A DNA stretch of 64,000 bases from Tumebacillus_A lipolyticus (GCF_042682745.1 NZ_JBHUIO010000006.1:1-64000); one strand, 5' to 3'. Positions 26,474 to 33,549 are shown, counted from the first letter of the stretch. The notes: a model not told the origin generated them from the letters alone. Numbers and translations: made by a program.

Positions 26474-26887
26474 TCACCGCTTGCTTTCGGTTGCTGCGTC
26501 GGCCGGTTGCTGCGCCGGCGCCTCTGCAGGCGGTTGCTCGCTCCGATCCTGTTTTTTGTCATCGCCATGCGGTTTGCAGTGACCCTTCCCCTCCCCCGGC
26601 GGGTGGGGCTTGTGCTTCTCACCGTTCTGGTGCGTATCTTCCACACAGAGGTTGCCCGCCGTAACCGAGGACGCGTTGGCGACCTCTGCTGTGAAGAGCG
26701 AGTTGGTCATGCGGGAGCTTTCCACCCCCAGCAGGACGGTCGTCGAAAACGCGGTCAGCATGGCGACGCTCATCATCCCCCACTGCCTTCGCCGCTGCTG
26801 ACGGGTGCGCTTTCCCCGCTCCAAACGCGTTTCTTGCACGCTCTGCTCGATCGATTCGAACGGCTCGATGACGTTCACCCCCTTCAA
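26474..26887 (-). CDS. Small exported protein with SipW-type signal, first gene of the matrix operon
   Basis: About 137 residues. A basic N-terminus (RGKRTRQQRRRQWG) and hydrophobic helix (about 37-55) lead to MTNSLFTAEVANASSVTAGN, which matches the start of mature camelysin/TasA-type proteins. The remainder is short, His/Lys-rich and Pro/Ala-rich (two Cys), with no full beta-sandwich. The start is uncertain. TTG 26887 has GAGG 7 nt upstream, but ATG 26906, with GGAGG 3 nt upstream, lies in the next frame and would join this frame if the C5 run at 26878-26882 were one base shorter. Confidence 0.65.
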   Translation of the reverse strand: MKGVNVIEPFESIEQSVQETRLERGKRTRQQRRRQWGMMSVAMLTAFSTTVLLGVESSRMTNSLFTAEVANASSVTAGNLCVEDTHQNGEKHKPHPPGEGKGHCKPHGDDKKQDRSEQPPAEAPAQQPADAATESKR

Positions 26888-26933
26888 CTCTCAGCCTCGC
26901 TGTCATTTTCCTCCACTACCATATGACCGATAT

Positions 26934-26947
26934 AACGAACACAGAAC
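26934..26947 (-). promoter_or_regulatory. Candidate SinR operator pair
   Basis: On the minus strand the sequence gttctgtgttcgtt holds two tandem near-matches to the B. subtilis SinR box GTTCTYT, about 30 nt before the operon's ribosome-binding site. Suggestive only, since each copy has a mismatch. Confidence 0.35.
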
Positions 26948-27177
26948 TGAAATTACCGCTTCATGTCCTCTTTAGCGAACAGCCATGTCGACTCGCTCTC
27001 CGCTCCTATTCGCTCGCCTCCATCGAGGCTCGTGTTTGATTTATTTGTTTTAATGATGTAACCGAATCGTCGGGACTATATTTATAGCGGGTGACATAGG
27101 ATGACTAAAGATCATCGACCTATACCATCCAGGAAGTTGTTTGCTACAATGGAAAGAAAGAGGAGGAGGGGGAGAGC

Positions 27178-27555
27178 ATGCTCGGAGCAAAAATTCGCCA
27201 ACTTCGAAAAGAGAGAGGAATCAGCTTGGGCGAGTTGGCTGCGCGCGCCGATTGTGCGAAGAGCTATTTGAGCGACATCGAGCGCGGCGTCCGCGACAAT
27301 CCGTCGATCCAATTTCTTGAGAAGATCGCCTCTGTGCTTGAGGTGCCGACCGACTTCTTTTTTGATCGGAGCTATACCACCGCCCAGATGTTGGCGAGCG
27401 AATTGGCACCTGAGCTGGTGGCATTGGTCAAGCAGCTCGATCTCGGCTGGTTGCAGCTGACGCAGCAAGCGGCGGCGAGCGGTCTGACCAAAGAACAGTT
27501 TCAAGAGTTTATCGAATATGCGCGCTGGAAGGCGTCGCAGTCTGCCGATACATGA
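27178..27555 (+). CDS. sinR: SinR-like biofilm master regulator
   Basis: 125 residues. The N-terminal XRE helix-turn-helix (MLGAKIRQLRKERGISLGEL, then KSYLSDIERGVRDNPSIQFL) closely follows B. subtilis SinR. The C-terminus LDLGWLQLTQQAAASGLTKE with FQEFIEYARWK matches the SinI/SinR dimerisation helices. SinR represses sipW-tasA and eps operons in Bacillus. Here it is divergent from the matrix operon across a 290-bp gap. GAGGAGG precedes the ATG, and TGCTACAAT (27142-27150) is a plausible extended -10. No separate sinI is visible. Confidence 0.87.
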   Translation: MLGAKIRQLRKERGISLGELAARADCAKSYLSDIERGVRDNPSIQFLEKIASVLEVPTDFFFDRSYTTAQMLASELAPELVALVKQLDLGWLQLTQQAAASGLTKEQFQEFIEYARWKASQSADT

Positions 27556-27699
27556 ACATCCGCCGCTTCTCCTTGTCAGGATCACTGGCAGCGAGAGTCG
27601 GTTTTTTTGTTCCGCGCTGGTCGATTTGCTGTACAGATTTTGTCTATTTTTCGTTCAGTTTTGGTCTAACCCCGCAATCGTTTCCATACTCTTGGTAAC

Positions 27700-27815
27700 G
27701 GAGTACCGCCAAGCGTAAAAGGTAAACCATGTGAAAGCATGGGGCGCAAAGCTTCGGGCCTAAGGCGAGGTGGATGTGGGGTCGACCTCGCGATGGCAGC
27801 CGGGCTGCCGAATGA
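27700..27815 (+). promoter_or_regulatory. Cyclic-di-GMP-I (GEMM-I) riboswitch
   Basis: The core shows the GEMM-I signature in order: ggtaaacc(27721-27728)-atgtgaaagcat hairpin with the GAAA tetraloop, then ggcgcaaagc, the tetraloop-receptor side cttcgggcctaag, a variable stem (cgaggt...acctcg) and gatggcagccgggctgcc (27792-27809). It is on the plus strand after sinR and before the ORF at 27868. No intrinsic terminator lies between it and that ORF, so it may act on translation. Confidence 0.85.
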
Positions 27816-27867
27816 GCGGGTGCATGGCAGAGGACAAACACGTTTCTACAGGGGTAGGGGGAACGAA

Positions 27868-28044
27868 ATGCCAATGCAGATGCCCTCATTTCTCGTTCGC
27901 TTCACCATGAACAAGCAGCTTGTCGAAGTGAGCGGCGACCAAAAGGCGCTCAGCCCGCAGCGAGCGATGTCGAACAGCTTGCGGCCACAGAGCCTGCCTG
28001 TTCTGCTCACGGCGCGGCAGCAAAGAAAAGAGCCGATCTCCTGA
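27868..28044 (+). CDS. Short ORF downstream of the c-di-GMP riboswitch
   Basis: 58 residues starting MPMQMPSFLVRFTMNKQ, with a purine-rich site (aggggga) before the ATG. It has no signal peptide, membrane helix or domain I recognise, and is basic and Gln/Pro/Arg-rich. Its stop codon falls in the loop of the shared terminator, as also happens in the sortase gene. It is the only open frame between the riboswitch and pyrG, so it is the best candidate for the regulated product, but it could be non-coding. Confidence 0.45.
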   Translation: MPMQMPSFLVRFTMNKQLVEVSGDQKALSPQRAMSNSLRPQSLPVLLTARQQRKEPIS

Positions 28045-28064
28045 GCGGGAGATCGGCTCTTTTT
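28026..28064. terminator. Bidirectional terminator between the riboswitch ORF and pyrG
   Basis: aaaagagccgatctcc pairs with gggagatcggctctttt, with T runs on both strands. Confidence 0.9.
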
Positions 28065-28078
28065 CGTTTCTGTACGAA

Positions 28079-29686
28079 CTAGCGGTTGTTGTGCTTCACC
28101 AGCGCCGCTTTCACAAAATCGCGGAACAGCGGTTGCGGACGGTTCGGTCGCGACGTGAACTCCGGGTGGAACTGCGATGCGACAAACCACGGGTGATCTG
28201 CCAACTCGATGATCTCGACCAGACGGCCGTCCGGCGAGGTTCCGGAGAACAGGAAGCCCTGGTTCTTCATCTCTTCACGGTACTCGTTGTTAAACTCATA
28301 GCGGTGGCGATGGCGCTCATAGATCAGAGCGTCGCCATACGCATCGTACGCTTTCGTGCCCGTCTCCACCTTGCAGGGATAGAGGCCGAGGCGAAGCGTG
28401 CCGCCCAGGTCTTCGATCTCCTTCTGCTCGGGGAGCAAGTCGATGATCGGATGGGTGGTCAGCTCGTTGATCTCGCTCGAATTCGCATCCGCATGGCCGA
28501 GCACATTGCGCGCATACTCGATGCAAGCAACCTGCATGCCCAGACAGATGCCGAGGAACGGAATCTTCTTCTCGCGCGCATACTGGGTCGCGATGATCTT
28601 GCCTTCCACGCCGCGATCCCCGAAGCCGCCCGGCACGAGGATGCCATCCGCATCGCGCAGCAGCTCCTCGACGTTCTCCTCAGTCACCTCTTCGGCTGGC
28701 ACCCAGTCGATCTCAATGTTCGAGTCTGCCGCATAGCCGGCATGGTACAGCGCTTCTGCCACCGAGATGTACGCGTCGCGAAGCGACACATATTTGCCGA
28801 CGAGCGCGATCTTGGTCGTGTGCTGCAAGTTTTTCACCTTGCTGACCAGCTCGATCCACTCGGTCATGTCCGCTTTGGGCACATCGAACCCGAAGTGGCG
28901 AACGACCAGTTCGTCCAAGCCTTCCTCCTGGAACATCAACGGCAGATCATAGAGCGTGTCCGCATCCTGCGCCTCGATGACCGCATCCTGATCGGTATCG
29001 CAGAACAGCGCGATCTTGCGCTTCACGTCGAGCGACAGCGGCATCGAAGTCCGGCAGACGATGATGTTCGGGGAAATCCCGATCGAGCGCAGTTCCTTGA
29101 CCGAGTGCTGGGTCGGCTTGGTCTTGATCTCGCCCGCTTTGCCGAGGTACGGAATCAGCGTGACATGGATGTACATCACATTTTCCCGACCGACATCCGA
29201 CTTGATCTGGCGAATCGCTTCGAGGAACGGCAGGGACTCGATATCGCCTACCGTACCGCCGATCTCGGTGATCACCACATCGGCAGACGTATCTTTCGCC
29301 GCGCGGAAGACGCGCTCTTTGATCTCGTTGGTGATGTGCGGGATCACCTGAACGGTGCCGCCAAGGTAGTCACCACGGCGCTCCTTGGAGATGACCGACC
29401 AATACACCTTCCCGGTCGTGATGTTGTTGTTCTTCGACAGGTTGATATCGATAAAGCGTTCGTAGTGACCGAGGTCGAGGTCTGTTTCCGCACCGTCGTC
29501 TGTGACGAACACCTCACCGTGCTGATACGGGCTCATCGTGCCCGGATCGACGTTGATATACGGGTCAAACTTTTGAATCGTTACTTTCAGACCGCGATTT
29601 TTCAACAAGCGACCGAGCGATGCAGCGGTAATCCCTTTGCCTAACGAAGAAACAACACCGCCTGTGACGAAAATATACTTTGCCAT
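28079..29686 (-). CDS. pyrG: CTP synthase
   Basis: Makes CTP from UTP, ATP and glutamine. The 535-residue protein has the synthase domain (FVTGGVVSSLGKGITAASLG at the N-terminus; GGTVGDIESLPFLEAIRQ) and a C-terminal class I glutamine amidotransferase with LVPGGFGDRG, the nucleophile in FLGICLGMQ, and a catalytic His/Glu region SQFHPEFTSRP. It follows rpoE, as in B. subtilis. The leader between its promoter and the ATG contains an attenuator-like hairpin. Confidence 0.97.
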   Translation of the reverse strand: MAKYIFVTGGVVSSLGKGITAASLGRLLKNRGLKVTIQKFDPYINVDPGTMSPYQHGEVFVTDDGAETDLDLGHYERFIDINLSKNNNITTGKVYWSVISKERRGDYLGGTVQVIPHITNEIKERVFRAAKDTSADVVITEIGGTVGDIESLPFLEAIRQIKSDVGRENVMYIHVTLIPYLGKAGEIKTKPTQHSVKELRSIGISPNIIVCRTSMPLSLDVKRKIALFCDTDQDAVIEAQDADTLYDLPLMFQEEGLDELVVRHFGFDVPKADMTEWIELVSKVKNLQHTTKIALVGKYVSLRDAYISVAEALYHAGYAADSNIEIDWVPAEEVTEENVEELLRDADGILVPGGFGDRGVEGKIIATQYAREKKIPFLGICLGMQVACIEYARNVLGHADANSSEINELTTHPIIDLLPEQKEIEDLGGTLRLGLYPCKVETGTKAYDAYGDALIYERHRHRYEFNNEYREEMKNQGFLFSGTSPDGRLVEIIELADHPWFVASQFHPEFTSRPNRPQPLFRDFVKAALVKHNNR

Positions 29687-29743
29687 GCCTTGCTGTGCCC
29701 CCTATGTACTGCGTGATTGAAGTAGTTTTTGCAATCCGTACAC

Positions 29744-29766
29744 AAAAAAAAACGAACCTGTTCGCT
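29744..29766 (-). terminator. Attenuator-like hairpin in the pyrG leader
   Basis: gcgaa-cagg-ttcg followed by nine Ts lies on the minus strand between the pyrG promoter and start codon. This matches the position of the CTP-sensitive attenuator of B. subtilis pyrG, though the GGGC initiation sequence used there is not obvious here. Confidence 0.6.
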
Positions 29767-29787
29767 TTTTTCCAAAATACCTTTAGT

Positions 29788-29816
29788 ATCTTAGCGTTCC
29801 CTCGCAACGTTGTCAA
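29788..29816 (-). promoter_or_regulatory. pyrG promoter
   Basis: A consensus TTGACA (29811-29816), a 17-nt spacer and TAAGAT (29788-29793), about 100 nt before the pyrG ATG. Confidence 0.75.
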
Positions 29817-29828
29817 TAGAGGACCAGC

Positions 29829-29863
29829 AAAAAGAGCCGCGCCCTATTTTCAGGTTCGCGGCT
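29829..29863 (-). terminator. rpoE terminator
   Basis: agccgcg (29835-29841) pairs with cgcggct (29857-29863), and a T-rich tract follows on the minus strand. It overlaps the region just before the pyrG promoter. Confidence 0.75.
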
Positions 29864-29884
29864 TTGTTCGTTATATCGTATCAC

Positions 29885-30439
29885 TTAAAACTCTTCTTCA
29901 TCCTCATAGGAATCGAGTTCTTCCTCATCCGAGTCAGCCTCGTCCTCTTCTTCGTCATCAAAATCCTCTTCGGCGAGCTCTTCATCTTCTTCAGCATCTG
30001 GGGTGAGCTCTTCCTGATCGGCGTCATCTTCCGAATAGTCGCCAAAGGAATCGTCCTCTTCAGCTTCTTCCTCGAACGAATCTTCGTCCTCATCGTAGAA
30101 GTCGTCATCATCGTCAAGATCTTTGCGAACGAACTTCTTGCCGGTCGCCGCTTTCTCTGGCGCCGCTTTATCGGTTGGATACCAACGCTTCAGTCCCCAC
30201 ACGTTGCCACCGATGCAGACGAAGCGGCCGTCGATGTTGATCTCGGTGTACAGACGCGCGATCACATCGTTCACCTGCTCTTCAGACAGGCCTTTCAGGC
30301 GCGCCAGCTCTGCCATCAGATCGCGGAAATGGTAGGGATTGTTGGTTGTCTTTAAAACGAGATACGCGAGGTCGACGAGGGACAGCTCCGCAATTTGCTT
30401 TGGATCAAGATGCAATGCTTGTTCGGACAAGGCCCGCAC
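29885..30439 (-). CDS. rpoE: RNA polymerase delta subunit
   Basis: 184 residues with the delta layout. A folded N-terminal domain of about 90 residues (LSLVDLAYLVLKTTNNPYHF, RFVCIGGNVWGLKRWYPTDK) is followed by a long, almost purely Asp/Glu tail. Delta increases polymerase recycling and promoter selectivity in Gram-positive bacteria. The start is GTG 30439 or in-frame TTG 30430; AAAGGAA lies just upstream. It is separated from pyrG by its own terminator. Confidence 0.93.
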   Translation of the reverse strand: MRALSEQALHLDPKQIAELSLVDLAYLVLKTTNNPYHFRDLMAELARLKGLSEEQVNDVIARLYTEINIDGRFVCIGGNVWGLKRWYPTDKAAPEKAATGKKFVRKDLDDDDDFYDEDEDSFEEEAEEDDSFGDYSEDDADQEELTPDAEEDEELAEEDFDDEEEDEADSDEEELDSYEDEEEF

Positions 30440-30560
30440 TTCCTTTCCGTTTTACCTATCGATGTATGTACAAATTCCAGAACATCCTGCCGGTGAGTCC
30501 AATACTTCAGTATAGCCGCCGTCAGGAAGAATATTCATCTTTGCATAGAGAGCAAGTGCA

Positions 30561-30589
30561 ATTATAGCACAAAAATCGTACAAGGTAAA
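30561..30589 (-). promoter_or_regulatory. rpoE promoter
   Basis: TTTACC (30584-30589), a 17-nt spacer and TATAAT (30561-30566) with a TGn extended -10. It sits 122 nt before the rpoE start. Confidence 0.7.
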
Positions 30590-30649
30590 AGGGAATTGTT
30601 CAAAGTCTTGGGCATACTACAACCAGAAGATCGAAGGAGGCGGTTGCAG

Positions 30650-30754
30650 ATGAACTATGTGTGGTCCTATGTCGGGATCGCGCTCGCGGTGGCAGCTCTC
30701 GTCGGTGGAACGATCTGGTGGATGTATTCGAAATACAGCCGGAAAGCAAAATGA
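30650..30754 (+). CDS. 34-residue single-pass membrane peptide
   Basis: ATG 30650 has a strong GGAGG site 10 nt upstream. The product begins MNYVWSYVGIALAVAALVGG, continues through TIWWMYSKYS and ends RKAK, giving one membrane helix with a positive cytosolic tail. It is too short for most gene callers. It is divergent from rpoE, and a hairpin lies 5 nt after its stop. Function unknown. Confidence 0.6.
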   Translation: MNYVWSYVGIALAVAALVGGTIWWMYSKYSRKAK

Positions 30755-30759
30755 TCGCA

Positions 30760-30794
30760 CGCGAAAAGCCACCCTGTCCGAGTGGCTTTTCGCG
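30760..30794. terminator. Hairpin after the 34-residue ORF
   Basis: cgcgaaaagccac pairs with gtggcttttcgcg (one-base offset at the base). T content after it is moderate on either strand, so this is a weak terminator shared by the converging small ORFs. Confidence 0.5.
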
Positions 30795-30803
30795 TTGCCG
30801 ATC

Positions 30804-30941
30804 TTATTTTGTTTTATCGATTTTCGCGAGAAGTGCGAGCCAATAGCCGTAACGAGTCCAGTATGATTCGATTTCTTTGATCCGCAATTCATGACATTTT
30901 TCGAGGTTGTACTCTTGAATGTCATTGAGGTTAAAACCCAT
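30804..30941 (-). CDS. Small protein of 45 residues, unknown
   Basis: ATG 30941 follows GGAGGG by 8-9 nt. The sequence MGFNLNDIQEYNLEKCHELR and WTRYGYWLALLAKIDKTK suggests an amphipathic helix and one hydrophobic stretch. The open frame extends upstream to 31127, but across a terminator and an AT-rich gap, so the short start is preferred. No family recognised. Confidence 0.5.
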   Translation of the reverse strand: MGFNLNDIQEYNLEKCHELRIKEIESYWTRYGYWLALLAKIDKTK

Positions 30942-31078
30942 GATGAAGTCCCTCCAAAAAAACTTTTTTTGTTGCCAGCCGACGATATACTCTATGTTGG
31001 AGGGACCTTTTTGTGAACGGCGAAAATATAATAAAATTATTCCGAAAATTAAATTCATTTGGACCGCGTTGACAAAAA

Positions 31079-31112
31079 ATAAAAAACCTCCTCGCGCACC
31101 GAGAAGGCTTTT
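31079..31112 (-). terminator. Terminator after the 64-residue membrane protein gene
   Basis: cgagaagg and cctcctcg form an 8-bp stem with one G-T pair, followed by TTTTTT on the minus strand. Confidence 0.7.
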
Positions 31113-31127
31113 CTGATCAAACCTCAA

Positions 31128-31322
31128 TTACGTAGCGGATACTTGTGCTGAAATCACCGCAGATGCCACCATGACGACAGCAGACAGGAACATGAAGCCT
31201 GCCAATGCCATCTTGCGCTGTTTGACCATGGAAACCATAGTGAACACGCACAGTACGGCGAAGATCACAAACACAACTGCGACTGAGATCGGATGTAACG
31301 GCATCCCTTCGAACAACATCAT
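31128..31322 (-). CDS. Small two-helix membrane protein
   Basis: 64 residues from ATG 31322, chosen because GAGGTGA lies 8 nt upstream; the in-frame GTG at 31334 is part of that site. Two hydrophobic segments (PISVAVVFVIFAVLCVFTMV and AGFMFLSAVVMVASAVIS) are separated by KQRKM. No family recognised. It is flanked by terminators, so it is monocistronic. Confidence 0.6.
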   Translation of the reverse strand: MMLFEGMPLHPISVAVVFVIFAVLCVFTMVSMVKQRKMALAGFMFLSAVVMVASAVISAQVSAT

Positions 31323-31485
31323 GAGACTTGTCACCTCTTTATTTCAGATGATAAAAACGAACATTCCATAGACTAGACCGTTCCATAGACTATTTTATTA
31401 TAATGAACAACTACATGTTGTGTCAAAACGAGGAATTTTATGTAGATCTCTTGAACATATTTTTGGAAATCGAGGGGTCACAAAC

Positions 31486-31518
31486 AAAAGGCACCTCCAA
31501 GCGAGGCTGGAAGTGCCG
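31486..31518 (-). terminator. yabR terminator
   Basis: ggcacttcca and ttggaggtgcc form a stem followed by TTTTGTTT on the minus strand, directly after the S1-domain gene. The 170 nt between here and the 31322 start holds a direct repeat of gttccatagacta-like sequence, otherwise nothing. Confidence 0.8.
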
Positions 31519-31541
31519 TTGTTGACGTTATCTCGAAAAAA

Positions 31542-32039
31542 TTAGCCGCGTCGGCCACCACGACCTCCACGCTTCGACTCATGACGTTTGAGTGCAGATA
31601 GACGGTCTTCGCTTTCTTTCAAGAAGCGGTTCATCTTATCTTCAAAGTTCAGTCGGTTGCCGCCGCCTTGCGCACGTCCACCACCACGATTGCCACCGCC
31701 GCGCGGGCCTCTGTCTTCACGGCCGCCATGCGGACGGTCGGGACGAGGAGGACGGTCGCCGCGCCCAAAATCGCGCTTCTGACCCGCTTCTTGGCCGGGC
31801 TGTGGATCTTTTGCTTGGCGAATCGAAAGGCCAATCTTCCCGTCTTTGTCCACGTTGATGACTTTGACGGTGACTTCGTCGTTGACTTTCAGATGATCAT
31901 TAATGTCTTTCACGTAAGTATCGGCAATTTCCGAGATGTGCACGAGACCCGTGACGTTACCGGGTAGCAACACGAATGCACCAAAATTGGTGATCCCTGT
32001 TACCTTCCCAACCAGTTTGCTGCCCAATTCAATGGCCAT
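31542..32039 (-). CDS. yabR: S1 RNA-binding domain protein (YabR)
   Basis: 165 residues. One S1 domain occupies residues 1-75 (GSKLVGKVTGITNFGAFVLL, LVHISEIADTYVKDINDHLK, DGKIGLSIRQAKDP). A disordered tail rich in Arg and Gly follows, with RGG-like text that also binds RNA. Its position after divIC is the same as in B. subtilis. AGGAGG precedes the ATG. Confidence 0.9.
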   Translation of the reverse strand: MAIELGSKLVGKVTGITNFGAFVLLPGNVTGLVHISEIADTYVKDINDHLKVNDEVTVKVINVDKDGKIGLSIRQAKDPQPGQEAGQKRDFGRGDRPPRPDRPHGGREDRGPRGGGNRGGGRAQGGGNRLNFEDKMNRFLKESEDRLSALKRHESKRGGRGGRRG

Positions 32040-32127
32040 GTTAGAGAAAGCTCCTCCTTAAGGGTGAACACAAGTTTCCAACTAAAATTATAACGAGAGA
32101 ACCCCAATAATTCAAGAAGGGAGAAGT

Positions 32128-32496
32128 TTACTGTTTCGGCGGCAAAAACAACGTTTCGCCCTCTTTGACCATCAGGTACTTTTTGCGCGCGATTTCCGCA
32201 ATGTAATCAGGGTCGTTCAATTGCTCAATCTTCTTTTGCAGTTCTTGGTTAGTCTCCTGCATCAGCTTGATCTCCGAGTTCAACTGCGCCTGATCTTGAT
32301 TCAGCCGGTCGATGTCTGGAGATTGCACGAAGAAGAACACATAAGCAGCCCAGGTCATAAAGGCCAGCAGAAACAAGTTGCGGAAATTCAATCTCTTCTT
32401 CGCTTTTGCCGGAGCGGTGCGGTCAGTTGGAACAGGATGCTTTTTTTCAGAATCCTGTTGCATGGGCAGTACGTTTTTCCGAGCCGGTTTGCTCAT
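32128..32496 (-). CDS. divIC: Cell-division protein DivIC (FtsB-like)
   Basis: 122 residues. A cytosolic tail is followed by a single membrane helix (FLLAFMTWAAYVFFFV, about residues 42-57), an extracytoplasmic coiled coil (DIDRLNQDQAQLNSEIKLMQ onward) and the septum-type C-terminus DPDYIAEIARKKYLMVKEGE. It partners FtsL and DivIB in the divisome. ATG 32496 follows AGGAGGCG; the frame upstream to 32541 is not needed. Downstream of yabQ, as in Bacillus. Confidence 0.9.
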   Translation of the reverse strand: MSKPARKNVLPMQQDSEKKHPVPTDRTAPAKAKKRLNFRNLFLLAFMTWAAYVFFFVQSPDIDRLNQDQAQLNSEIKLMQETNQELQKKIEQLNDPDYIAEIARKKYLMVKEGETLFLPPKQ

Positions 32497-32515
32497 CCTG
32501 TTCGCCTCCTGTTCG

Positions 32516-33163
32516 TCAGCGCTTCTTGTTGTCGTCATCATCCTGATCTTTGCCGACTAACCACTTCGCCACAGCGCGCAGAAATCCTTTCCATCTGCTC
32601 TTTACTCGCTGAACAAATTTTTGCACCGGGCGCACCACAGGTCCGACCAGCGGTTCGATCGCCAAGCGATAGAGCTTGTGCAACAGCCAGCTGCAAACGC
32701 GCAAGAGCGGCTGGAACGGCCAGAGGATCAGGCGCTCAAGACCTGCTGCCAGCCGATCGATCAAGCGCCACAGGGCGAGCAACAGCGATCCGATCCAGAG
32801 CAGCGGGGTCACCACCAGCATCATGAACAGCCGGTAGATCATCTTCACGCTGAACGTGATCGCCAGCACGATGCGGACTGTGCTCCCAACCACCAGTTTA
32901 CGCAAGAGCAGGCGATAAAGTACGAGGCCGATTCCCAAAAGTACGAACACGTACACCCTGACATCCCCGTGGTTGACCTCATGCAGAGCGACGAGGACCA
33001 GCAGCAGGGCGAACACCCAGAAGAGAAAGTCGAGCACCGGGCCTAAGAAGCGGAGATATTTCCACTCGGACAGGATCGTTCGATAGACATCATAAACGGC
33101 ACCGAGTACGGCGCCGCTCAGGCTCATGGACAGTATGGCGAGGTATTGCATCTGCTGATTCAT
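32516..33163 (-). CDS. yabQ: Spore cortex biosynthesis protein YabQ
   Basis: 215 residues, with several hydrophobic helices in the first 130 residues (for example VLDFLFWVFALLLVLVAL and VYVFVLLGIGLVLYRLLL), then a basic C-terminal region. In B. subtilis YabQ is a forespore outer-membrane protein needed for cortex assembly. Family recognition rests on the order yabP-yabQ-divIC plus this topology. Gap to yabP is 24 nt. Confidence 0.85.
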   Translation of the reverse strand: MNQQMQYLAILSMSLSGAVLGAVYDVYRTILSEWKYLRFLGPVLDFLFWVFALLLVLVALHEVNHGDVRVYVFVLLGIGLVLYRLLLRKLVVGSTVRIVLAITFSVKMIYRLFMMLVVTPLLWIGSLLLALWRLIDRLAAGLERLILWPFQPLLRVCSWLLHKLYRLAIEPLVGPVVRPVQKFVQRVKSRWKGFLRAVAKWLVGKDQDDDDNKKR

Positions 33164-33187
33164 TCCCGTCGCCCCTTTCCGTTCGCT

Positions 33188-33487
33188 CTAGCGGAACAGC
33201 TTGCTGAATAGGCCCTTTGCCTTCTCACCTGCCGACATCCCTTCATCAAAGTACCCCATGTCTAAAATCAGGCCCTCGATCGCCACGATCCCATTTTCCA
33301 GATTGAGCGTTTTAATATGCAGATTCTCCCCGCGGATCGCTAAAAAGCCGTATTGCGTCTTCAGGACAAACTCTTGCGCATCGAAGCTCTCGACGTTGAG
33401 CACGCCGGTCAGCTCAAGATTTTGCCTGTTGCGGAGGATGACTTCATGCTGCGGGTAATTTTTATTGCGCAGACGTTCCTCTTGCAT
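33188..33487 (-). CDS. yabP: Sporulation protein YabP
   Basis: 99 residues, with family-typical text LRNRQNLELTGVLNVESFDA and GFLAIRGENLHIKTLNLENG. YabP is a sigma-E-dependent sporulation protein in B. subtilis, encoded immediately before yabQ as here. ATG 33487 follows GAGGAGGAA; an in-frame TTG lies one codon earlier. No membrane segment. Confidence 0.9.
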   Translation of the reverse strand: MQEERLRNKNYPQHEVILRNRQNLELTGVLNVESFDAQEFVLKTQYGFLAIRGENLHIKTLNLENGIVAIEGLILDMGYFDEGMSAGEKAKGLFSKLFR

Positions 33488-33549
33488 CAACAGTTCCTCC
33501 TCATCACACCAGTTGGTACAATCTATGCGGAGGGTCGTCCGTTCAATAC

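Noticed and set aside
28091..29644. Long plus-strand frame of 517 codons opposite pyrG
   Set aside because: Antisense to a clear CTP synthase, no start signal, and no recognisable protein.
31014..31073. GTG-started 19-codon plus-strand frame after a GGAGGG site
   Set aside because: Very short, AT-rich and lacking any support beyond the ribosome-binding-like sequence.
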